In this document: piece after piece, positions 55,451-64,000 of the stretch
How the letters are laid out: each line of letters opens with the position of its first letter
How positions within the stretch are numbered: position 1 is the first letter of the stretch
Source: Triglochin maritima
Lineage: Eukaryota > Streptophyta > Magnoliopsida > Alismatales > Juncaginaceae
DNA length: 64,000 nucleotides
NCBI GenBank assembly: GCA_963682175.1
Contig: OY821777.1
Span: forward strand, 23,286,001-23,350,000
Reading direction: 5' to 3'
The notes under the pieces: model-generated
Told to the model about the DNA's origin: nothing
Database searches by the model: none
What the model saw: the letters and a program-made list of their open reading frames with translations, nothing else
Program-made: the position numbers and the translations under genes

Positions 55451-57501
55451 TGAAGGGAATGTGTTCTAAAAGTTTTACTTTTAAATGCCAATTATTATGA
55501 ATTGAATGAGAAATCATTTTGTTCATTATTTATGTTATTCGTCTTTTAGAAGTTTTAAGGAAGAGGTTCTTGGTCCTTAACCGTAGAGCTCTAAAAGATA
55601 TTGGTTTACATAAAACAAAAGATATTCACAATCATGGTAATTAACATGGGACATTGATTACCGGGTTAAGATTGTCGTGTTGGTCATAGATCATTGTATC
55701 TCTACAAGTGAGTGACAACACGGGTATGCAAAAGAGGAAAATATTACTTTTGTATACTGAATAGACCTAATAAGTAAAATATTATAGAAATGTGTTTCTG
55801 TGTCATTAATATTTTACTGTGTCTTTGGTCCTTTGATATGAGACTTATATCTGATCACTTAAGGAATACTTAATTAGATCAGTGTGTTGAACTATCGATA
55901 AGTGTAGTGTAAAGGCATTGGTTGGTTAAGTTCAACTTTTGTTGGAGAAGATAGTTAGTCAAAAGACTATCATTGCCCCTCTTAGTAGAGTAATGATATT
56001 AGTGGGCCCCTTGATAAAGCAAAGTTATAATGTGCACAATGTGATTTTAGTTAAGTCACATATTTATAACTAGCTTAAAGAGATCAAGAAATTAATACTA
56101 AGACAAAGATGACACAATACTACTTTGTGTGTATTCTTAATATCATGAGGCAAGGGACGGACACAAGTGGTGCACTCCATCACTAAATGGATCGGGTTTT
56201 GGTTCGAGTGGAATTAAGACATCTAACTAATTGGGAGCTATAATGTGTACCTAGATACCGCTTATAGCTTGTGATATTAAGCTCTTAATATCACTGCCAA
56301 CTTAGTTTAGATCCTCCCATAGGTCACACCGCAAAACTGGGAAACAAAAAATGGGGATTTTGAGTTCATAAGATGTGTCGGGTCTCATGTAGAAAATATG
56401 ACACATGGGGTGAACAAGCAAAATCAAAATTATGTTGTGATTAATAACATAATTAGAATCTAAATAAAATTCATATGTGATGTAAATATTATGGGGTGTA
56501 ATGATTGATCATTGCATAGGATAATATGTTACATAAGTTGTGAATTTACTACTAATCCCAAAATGTCAAATTTTGTAGGGGTTAAACCGAAATTTGACAA
56601 CTCTGCAGAATAGTGCTCAAACGGTCGACCGGTTAGCAGTACACGGTCGACCGATCGGGCACGGTCGACCGAACATGTCTCGACCGATAACAGGGAATTT
56701 TCATCTGTTCGAACGGTCAACCGAAAGTAATCGGTCGGTCGACCGAACATCGAGATGGAATAATTCACTATTACGAACGGTCGACCGAGTTATTGAACGG
56801 TCAACCGAAACCAGGTTCGAGCGGTCGACCGAACCTCCAAACGGTCGACCGGTCCAGACGGTTAATGCAGAATTAATTTAAGAATTAATTAGATCATGCA
56901 TGGAATTGGTCCATAATTGATTTAATTCGTGGCTAATATTATTTATTATTAAATAATGGATGGTTACATGGAATTTTGTAAGAAATCATGGGCAAGAGGT
57001 TGCACATGAATAGGTAATTTGGAGAGAACTTATAAATACAAGTTTATCTCATTACCTCAATAATTCATTCATTGCTTTCTCATGCAAAAATTCTCTCTCC
57101 ATAATTCTCCACGAAAATTCCTTAATTCTTAAGTTTAGTTTTAGTTCTTAAGAGATCATCTTCTCAAGGGAATTAAAGAGGGGTTAGTAATTGGATTCTA
57201 AACCCTATCGGAGATTGAGAGACTAGCTTCCCTCTCTCCGATCTAGTTTAGAGTTTGGTGAATAGTCGGAGGCATCCGGCGCAGCGAGGAGCATCCCCAA
57301 CGTCTCCGAATCTTCAAGAAGTTTTAGAGAACTTCCAGGTTTGAATTTCGGAGCCCATATTTGTTTTAATAAAGTTTTGAAACTAGTTATTGAAACAAAT
57401 TGATGCATGCATGAAATAAATCATAGAAAATTGTAAATTGATCCCTATTGTGCATAAAAATTTCGAAAATAAATATGTACAATTAAACATGAAATCCTAC
57501 A
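55451..57501 (+). repeat. E6 3' LTR (2051 bp)
   Basis: Preceded by the polypurine tract CAAGTGGGAGAT (55439-55450). Differs from the left LTR by a few dozen substitutions and the segment of about 170 bp at 55733-55908. TATA at about 57031-57038. Confidence 0.93.
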
Positions 57502-57506
57502 GAAGG

Positions 57507-58877
57507 ACCTGATCGTAAGACCGAAAGTTCTAAGAGAAAAACAGGAAACTCCACACCATCATGGGGAGTATTTTTGCAATTCGATTCTGGTCGAAGCTCC
57601 AACAGACCAAGTACATGCATCCAAGACCAAGAAACACTTCCAGCAAAGCCCAACAGAAAACCCAGACGGATCTGGGCTTTATGGGCCGCCAATTGGCGGT
57701 CTGGAACCGCCAATTGGCGGTCTGGATCATGCCAGATCCGCCCAAACTTCTCCTGGACTTGTATTAATGTTCGTTTAGGCTATTTTTGGTATTGGTTTAG
57801 TCCCACATCGGGGGATTGTCCCGGATTAGCTTTTTCCATGCTTATAAATAGAACTCTTCACCTCCCATTGTATCCATCTCTATCTTTGGTGGCATCTTCC
57901 CTACTAAGAGTGAAGCCTTGAAGCAAAACTCTGGTGGAGGAAGTGCTACTTGTAATTTGAGTGAGTTAATAATAGATGTTTTCATTAGCTTGTTAATTCT
58001 TCCTTAGTTAATTTCCTTTAATGTGTTTGCTTTGGTGCTTGTTTAGTTTTATGTTTCTTTAATATTTCTTGCTTGATTAGTATAGTTTCATTTCAGTATA
58101 ATGCTTCATTTTATTAGAGTAGTTAGTTTAAATATGTGTGAGTAGTTCCATCCCCACTTGTGGGGTGGAGAAATATGTGATATAATCATATAGTGTATTA
58201 AGTGTGTGTTATCTTTATCCCTTGAGCTTTATATGATTTCCATAACCATCTAATAGGTTTTCACTCTTATCTTTGATATGCTAATGCTCTTGAATGAAGC
58301 ATAGCTTATGCTTTGATTAGTGGACATATTTTATGGGGAATGATAAGGTTAGGATATGGATGAAGTTAATATTGGAAACACAATTTGTAGTGTATGTGCT
58401 CTTGTTGCCTTCACCTTAGCTAATGTCTTGTATGTTTTAATGATGTAGTCTTATCTTAATTCATGTGGAGGCATAGTAGGGTATAGTCTTTATACTTGAG
58501 TTCATGTAGCTTCATTCCAATTATTGTCTTGTATGTTTTAATGATGTAGTCTTATCTTAATTCATGTGGAGGCAAAGTTGGATGTAGTTTTATGATTTCA
58601 TGTACTACATGTTGTGAGGAGCTTAAATGAACACACACACACACACACTTCTTTATGTTCACATTATTTCTCTACCCCCTTTGGGGTTTAGTTTTCTTGC
58701 TTCTCTTCCATTTCTTTTTGCATCTTAGTGTAGTTTAGTGTAATCAACCTTTCTCTCCTTTATTTACCACTCGCCTTCGCACAAACCAAACGTCGACACA
58801 CCTCCCAGTGGACGACCCGTATTTGCCACCGCTTCAACGCGGCCGTGCACTTGCGGTTTAAATAAAACGATCAATCA
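57507..58877 (+). repeat. E5 3' LTR, second piece
   Basis: Continues from 51490 after the duplicated GAAGG. Palindromes CCGCCAATTGGCGG (57686-57699) and ACCGCCAATTGGCGGT (57706-57721), promoter 57800-57850, both tandem units of about 100 bp. Ends ACGATCAATCA at 58877 followed by GTATG. Confidence 0.93.
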
Positions 58878-58882
58878 GTATG

Positions 58883-59168
58883 CTTAGTCTATTTTTGGTA
58901 TTTGTTTAGTCCCACATCGGGGGATTGTCCCGGATTAGCTTTTTTCATGCCTATAAATAGAACTCTTCACCTTCCATTGTAACTACCCATTGCTTGGTGG
59001 CATTCTCTCTACTAAGGAGTGAGCCTTGAAGCAAAAACTCAAGGTGGAGAAGAATGCTACCTTCAATGTGAGTCATTGTTAATAAAATAATTGTTTTAGT
59101 TTCTTTTAATCTTGTCTTTTAATTCTTGCATGTTTCTTTAGTTTATGTTTCTTTCAATTAGCTTCTTT
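58883..59168 (+). repeat. E1 3' LTR, second piece
   Basis: Resumes from 41581. Contains exact USE-like GTCCCACATCG (58909-58919) and TATAAATA (58952-58959) with a 32-nt gap. Cut by the LINE within TCTTTCAATTAGCTTCTTT. Confidence 0.9.
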
Positions 59169-60937
59169 TTTTTCAAAGCAAAAGAGAGGCGCAACCTCGA
59201 AATTTATTGATTTGTGTAAACGGACTTACATACAAACCAACCCAACAAACACCCAAAGCATTCGGAACTTGCTGGGTACAAGCTCAGATTCTTATCTAGC
59301 ACATTTCTATCACAAGTTCCACCGTCTACGACAATGAATTACAGCATGCCCCGCATTGCTTAGCAATTACCGACTTAAAGCTACACTAACGAAAGAGACC
59401 CATTGCTACCTCCATGTTGTCTCAAAAGTCACCCTCTCATGCTCGTCTCCCTTTCCTTCTAGCATACCAAGCCCTTTTATCCGAATCACATCCTTCACAT
59501 GCTGAATAATGGACTCCACTCGTCGTTCCTCACCCTCCATACATTGCCTATTCCTTTCAGCCCCGCACTCGAACACCACAGCTCCCAAAGCTCACTTCAG
59601 CGTTAGTACCCTATGCTTTGTAGGTGTAATCCATGTCTGAATCCTATAGATCTCCTTGAAAGTAGCTGCAACCATGTGACCCATATCTCCTCTGATCCTC
59701 AGGATTGCTTCCCATTCACTCTGTACGAAGGAGCACTCCCAAAACAGGTGCTTTAACTCCTCGTATGCATTCTTACATAGCGCACACCTTGACACCATGC
59801 ATAGCTTTAGCCCCCTCCGTCTCATCATATCATGAGTAGGTAGCTTCCCATGCATTGTCCTCCATAATGTTAATGCATGCTTTGGGACAACCCATTTGTG
59901 CCACACCATTGTCCCCCACCTAACGACGGGTCGTTCCAGCTTGACCCACTTCCACGTATCCCTCAAGGTAAGTGTGCTTCGGGAGGCACCCATCCATGAG
60001 GGCTCATCCCCCCCCGGCCCACCTGGATGGTAGGCAGTCGGGCCCAAAGTTGTGTGAGAGCTCGGGAGCGTAGTCGAGGCACTCTCCACCTACCATCTTC
60101 GTGGAAGTGGGACACAGTGATATCTTATGGAACCCCTAGATCATACCTCATTCTCTCCCCCTCTGGTAAGGTTAGAAGTGGCGGGCCACACCACGGATCC
60201 TCAAAGAACTTCACCCTCCGCCCATCACCTAGTCTGAAAATCATTTTCTCCCTCGCAATATTCCGAACTCGCATGAGACCTCGCCACGCCCAAGAGCAAT
60301 TTGCTGGAGGCCACATTATCCATATGGTCTTCCTCCTTAGGTACTTACTCCACAAGCAAGAGGCCCAAAGGGATGTATCATGTGACGCAATGATCCAAAA
60401 TAAGCGTAGAAGGCCAGCATCATTACAATCCACCAATCGACGCAAACTGAGGCCTCCTTCCCGCCTCGGAGTGCATATGTCCTGCCACGAGATAGCAGCC
60501 AACCGCTTCATTCCCCCCCAAACAAAGTGCGTCATCAATCTTTCTATTCCGCGAAGCACACTCTGTGGTACGAGAAAGGCCGAAATCCAATAAATGCTAA
60601 AGGACGTAAGCACACTACGCACTAGCTCCACTCGCCCCGCCATGGAGAGGAGCTTGCCCTTCCATGAGGTCAGCCTCGCCCGTACCTTGTCCAGGAGTGC
60701 TTCACAATGCATCTTCGCAAACCTCGATGAAAAAAGTGGCAACCCAAGATATGTCACCGGGAAGGTGCTCTGCTGCATTCGAAGATGGCTGCAAATCCAC
60801 TCCCCGTCCGGTGTGCTCCCTCCCACGAATACTTGGCTCTTAGAGTTGTTTAGTTGCAGCCCCGAGTATCGTGAGAACTATCCAGCACCTCTTTCAGCGC
60901 GCGGGCATCAGCCTTTGTGGCACTCGTGAAAAAAAAG
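59169..60937 (-). mobile_element. 5'-truncated L1-type LINE, antisense
   Basis: The poly(A) end is on the left (T run at 59165-59172 on the plus strand) and the truncated 5' end at 60937. Target duplication TCTTTCAATTAGCTTCTTT, up to 19 bp, at 59150-59168 and 60938-60956. It is GC-richer than its surroundings. The 1.8 kb covers only the end of RT and the C-terminal zinc-finger region. Confidence 0.93.
59406..60930 (-). pseudogene. LINE ORF2 C-terminal part, broken
   Basis: Starts within RT just after the catalytic region (TSATKADARALKEVL near 60910-60870, shifted frame). The main frame 60826-60125 gives FPVTYLGLPLFSSRFAKMHC, KVRARLTSWKGKLLSMAGRV, HFVWGGMKRLAAISWQDICT, EGGLSLRRLVDCNDAGLLRL. 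After a further frameshift the 60089-59592 frame gives WVVPKHALTLWRTMHGKLPT, CALCKNAYEELKHLFWECSF, the zinc-finger-like region found after RT in plant LINEs. A stop at about 59592 and a final frame to 59406. Endonuclease and the RT catalytic core are absent. Confidence 0.9.
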
Positions 60938-60956
60938 TCTTTCAATTAGCTTCTTT

Positions 60957-61777
60957 AATGTTCCTTTCTTGCTTAGTTGAATTTCTTTTCAGTAATATGT
61001 TTCATTTTGTTAATGTAGTTAGTGTAATGAGTAGTGAGTAGTTCCATCCCCATTTGTGGGGTGGAGAAATATGTGATATGATAATGTAGTCTATTAGGTG
61101 TGTTATCTTAAACCCTTGAGCCTTATATGATTTCCATAGCCATCTAATGGGATTTCACTCTTATCTTTGATATGCTAATGCTCTTGAATGAAGCTTAGCT
61201 TATGCATAGATTAGTGGACCTATTTTATAGGGAATGATAAGGTGAGGATATGGATGGAACTCATATGGGAAACATGACTTGTAGTGTATGTGCTCTTGTT
61301 GCCTTGGCCTTGGTTAATGTCGTGTATGTTTTAATGATATAGTCTTATCTTAATTCATGTGGAGGCATAGTAGGGTGTAGTCTTTATACATGAGTTCATT
61401 TAGCTTCATTCCAATTATTGTCTTGTATGTTTTAATGATGTAGTCTTATCTTATTTCATGTGGAGGCAAAGTTGGATTTAGTTTTATGATTTCATGCACT
61501 ACATGTTGTGAGGAGCATAATTGAACACACACACACACACACACACATCTTTATATTCACATTATTTGTTTACCCCCTATGGGGTTTAGTTTTATTGCTT
61601 ATCTTCATTTCCTTTTGCATTCTAGTGTAGTTTAGTGTAATCAATCTTTGTCTCCTTTCTTTCCCACTCGCCTTCGCACAAACCAAAAGTCGACACACCT
61701 CCCTGTGGATCGGCCCGTATTTGTCACCGCTTCAACGTGGCCGTGCACTTGCGGTTTAATATAAAATGAATCAATCA
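60957..61777 (+). repeat. E1 3' LTR, last piece
   Basis: Continues the LTR after the LINE, with a (CA)n run at about 61524-61548. Ends AATCAATCA at 61777, followed by CTCAC (61778-61782), the right duplication of E1. Confidence 0.92.
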
Positions 61778-61782
61778 CTCAC

Positions 61783-62972
61783 TAAAACACGGGACGGGGA
61801 TGTGTCTGTAAATTCGACAATCGAAGAGAAATCGATTTCATATCTCGTCAAATGACCCACAACGTTTCGTGACCATACTGGCATGCACAAGGATGCACAC
61901 CCACATGAGTAAGACGAAAAAATAAAGAAAACTTTTATGCAACTAAAGCTGAATGTGCGTAGAGGAGAAAATGGGAAGATACAGATGAGAGGGAATGTTT
62001 TAGAAGAGAAGGGAGGAAGTCCTTACGCTACGGTAGGTAGGTACTTGTAGAAGCACACAAGCAAGAAAGGCTCAAACAATCTAAGGTTGCTATAGGTCTT
62101 TACAGCCAGACGACAACACGCCTCACCTCCCTACGAAGAAGACCACAAAGCCCAGGAAGTGAGTCAGGATCCAGAGACCTCGTGTCTCCTACTATCGACA
62201 GAGTGGGCGACGTCGATCAGATCATGACGGTCGTGACCGGATCACTCTCCTAATGCACCCGAGATCCTTAGGGGCCAATGTCTACTTGATTTTAAAGTTA
62301 CGCCTTGATTAGTGTGATTTTTGGGGCCAAGGAAAGGGTGATGAAATCACCCACCTTATTTTATATGGGACAACCCCTCAGTAGCATTTTGGATTCTAAA
62401 TCTAGAAAGCAACTCTCCAAACAAACGCTCAACTCACACTTGGTTCAATGCAATTCCTACTAACTAATGCATGGTCATACAAAATGCATGAATGAGAGTA
62501 GGAAATAAGTACCTCACACCAGCGCTCAACAACTGATAGTAAAGCTAAAATAAAAGATAAACTACGTGCCTAAGTCGAGTATATGATGCATGACCTAAAC
62601 AAGCAAGAATGCCTAATCTTTTGCTTTGGGTTTTAGTGGCAAAATTGATTAAAAGGGGATTGATTATTGATCTGTGGAAAAAATACTAGCCAAAACATGC
62701 CCAATTGAGCCCCAAACAACTATATCAACTATATAAGTAAACCAGAGAAAGAACAAGGAAAACGGAGCTCACCAGACCACTAGTTGGTGGTTTCAGGCCG
62801 CTGATTGGCAATCAGTGATGCTCTGTTTGCCTCTAAACTTCTCCTGGTGACTTCCCTTGATATTTAGAATCTCCTAAAACAACAAGAAACTACAACCAAA
62901 AGATTAATTCCACTCGAATCGTCCAAACCAGAATCTGGACTGAGTACCTCCATGGCAATGATGCCAAAAACT
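61783..62972 (-). other. E0 leader, gag start and primer site
   Basis: On the minus strand the E0 gag starts at an ATG at 61884-61882 (MPVWSRNVVGHLTRYEIDFS), and its codons run to the E1 insertion and continue at 11958. Upstream is a leader with a donor-like GCTGGTGTGAGGTACTT (62523-62507), a GGTGGGTGATTTCATCACCC block (about 62355-62336), a decayed palindrome doublet (about 62772-62812) and a primer site at 62966-62949 with five changes from the tRNA-Asp complement. Confidence 0.75.
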
Positions 62973-64000
62973 TGTTTAATTGTTTATATTTACCGTAAAT
63001 GCACGACGTTGGTGAAGACTTGGCAAATACGGGTCGATCTTCGGGTAGGTGAGTAGATTCTAGTTTTAACAAAATCAAGTGGAGGAAAGAGGGGAGCAGG
63101 AATTGATTACACTAACTAAACTACACTAAACTAGTGTGAAACAATCAAAGAAGACGAAAGCACGATACGAAATAAAACTAAACTAAATGTCTAATAAAAG
63201 CAAGTTGAAAGTCAGGAAGAGAGACCCCTAAGGGGTGGAGTGAGTGCACACATGCAAGAAGATGGAGAAGAATGCATTCAATAGGCACAAATGTAAGAAG
63301 TGTTTTCATGTATAGGAAGTGTCTAATGATTATGGCAAAACCTATCAATCCAATCACTACCTAGTTGATTAACATTCACATACACAAGTTTGTTATTTTA
63401 GAACCTAAACAAGTATGGGAGGTGTCTAATAGTTGTGGCAAACCCATCAAGTGAAGTGTTCTACTCTAAACAAGCAAGCATACATTCACATTTATCAACA
63501 CATTTCAAAATAAAACATTCATTTCCATTCTTTATTGCATGTATAAACATCATCTCCAGCCCCCAAAGGGGGGTGGAAGTACTCACACATTATTAGACTA
63601 ACATGACTATTAAGGAAAGAAAACATGCTAATTATGTCTATGATTAAAGCAAACAAAGTTAACTAAGCATGCAAGAATTGAAAAGAGACAATATGAAAAA
63701 ACTAACAAAACATCTTTTATTACTCACTCACATTACAAGTATCCTCTCTCCACCAGAGTTTTCCTCCAAGGCTTTACTCCTAGTAGAGAGGATGGGCACC
63801 AAGACAGGAGATGCATTACAAAGGAGGAGGAAGAGTTCTATTTATAGACATAGAAAAAGGTAACCCAAGACAATCCCCCATATGGGACTAATGCACTACT
63901 AAAAATAGACGTAAAACACTCTAATACATGACCTGCCAAAATTGTCGGATCCGGAGACAACCCGACCGCCAATCATCGGTCTTGGACAACCAATTGACGA
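62973..64000 (-). repeat. E0 5' LTR, subtype X, cut by the window edge
   Basis: The minus strand ends in a decayed AATTAAACA terminus at 62973. It shows the TGGGTTTGCCACAACTATTAGACAC type middle segment of subtype X, TATAAATA (plus strand TATTTATA at about 63839-63846), a decayed USE-like motif (plus strand CATATGGGAC), and the start of the palindrome doublet at 63962-64000. The LTR start lies beyond 64000. Confidence 0.88.

Larger units (their letters stand above)
51491..57501 (+). mobile_element. E6: gag-only Ty1/copia element
   Basis: LTRs 51491-53374 and 55451-57501 (TGAAGGGAATG...AATCCTACA), perfect duplication GAAGG (51486-51490 and 57502-57506), interior of only 2.08 kb. Primer site matches initiator tRNA-Met. 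One short Gag frame; no protease, integrase, RT or RNase H. A deletion derivative or a TR-GAG-like non-autonomous family. Confidence 0.95.
41582..58877 (+). mobile_element. E5: full-length Athila-type Ty3/gypsy element, inactive
   Basis: 5' LTR 41582-43041, interior 43042-51298, 3' LTR 51299-51490 plus 57507-58877, perfect duplication GTATG (41577-41581 and 58878-58882). All domains are present in gypsy order (Gag, protease, RT, RNase H, integrase) but broken by several stops and a frameshift. About 11.3 kb without the copia element in its 3' LTR. Integrase and RT motifs place it in the Athila group. No envelope-like frame lies downstream of integrase. Confidence 0.95.
11959..61777 (+). mobile_element. 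E1: non-autonomous Athila-like retrotransposon, multiply interrupted
   Basis: 5' LTR 11959-13496, interior 13497-15996 and 39413-41144, and 3' LTR 41145-41581, 58883-59168 and 60957-61777. The flanking 5-bp duplication CTCAC (11954-11958 and 61778-61782) ties the two ends together across 49.8 kb. Without the insertions the element is about 7.3 kb. It encodes a capsid-less Gag derivative and no polymerase. E3, E5 (which contains E6) and a LINE are inserted in it. Confidence 0.93.

Overview
This window is repeat-dense, AT-rich plant nuclear DNA, probably from a eudicot; I cannot name the species. Evidence: Ty3/gypsy elements of Athila type primed by tRNA-Asp, a Ty1/copia element primed by initiator tRNA-Met, a plant L1-type LINE, a CACTA-like terminus and a plant snRNA-type promoter motif. 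No intact host gene was recognised. Nearly all open frames are retrotransposon gag-pol or its remains.

Layout. 1-10.5 kb is a graveyard of fragments: a clipped LTR (1-105), a little unassigned DNA with a possible short secreted-peptide exon, a CACTA-like end (to 1721), a solo LTR with a perfect 5-bp target duplication (2110-3524), two short tandem repeats, and gypsy pieces joined head to head (4740-8303) or truncated (8304-10404). From about 10.5 kb to the right edge lies one nest. Outer element E0 (minus strand, gag at 10509-11958 and 61783-61884, 5' LTR running off the right edge) was split by E1 (plus, 11959-61777, duplication CTCAC). E1 was split in its ORF by E3 (minus, 15997-39407, duplication GAATG/GGATG) and in its 3' LTR by E5 (plus, 41582-58877, duplication GTATG) and by a 5'-truncated LINE (59169-60937). 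E3 was hit by E4 (plus, 16151-23561, duplication CTACA) in its 3' LTR and by E2 (plus, 28329-37179, duplication ACCAC) in its leader. E2 carries a solo LTR in its ORF (31620-33158, duplication TTGAC). E5 carries a copia element, E6 (51491-57501, duplication GAAGG), in its 3' LTR.

E5 is the only copy with a full set of domains (Gag, protease, RT, RNase H, integrase), and it is dead from stops and a frameshift. E4 has an uninterrupted 810-codon Gag-protease frame, no RT or integrase, and LTRs that differ at about 10 of 1229 positions by eye, so it is the youngest element and may have depended on another element for pol. E1 and E2 encode a conserved Gag derivative lacking the capsid region and protease. 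E6 keeps only a shortened copia Gag.

The most interesting signals are non-coding and recur in elements of different LTR type: (1) a two-hairpin block upstream of the 3' polypurine tract with a GNRA tetraloop and compensatory changes; (2) paired palindromes both upstream of the LTR TATA box and just after the primer binding site; (3) an exact plant snRNA upstream sequence element at a fixed 32-nt gap from the LTR TATA box; (4) a second, internal copy of the polypurine tract; (5) a donor-like motif in every leader.
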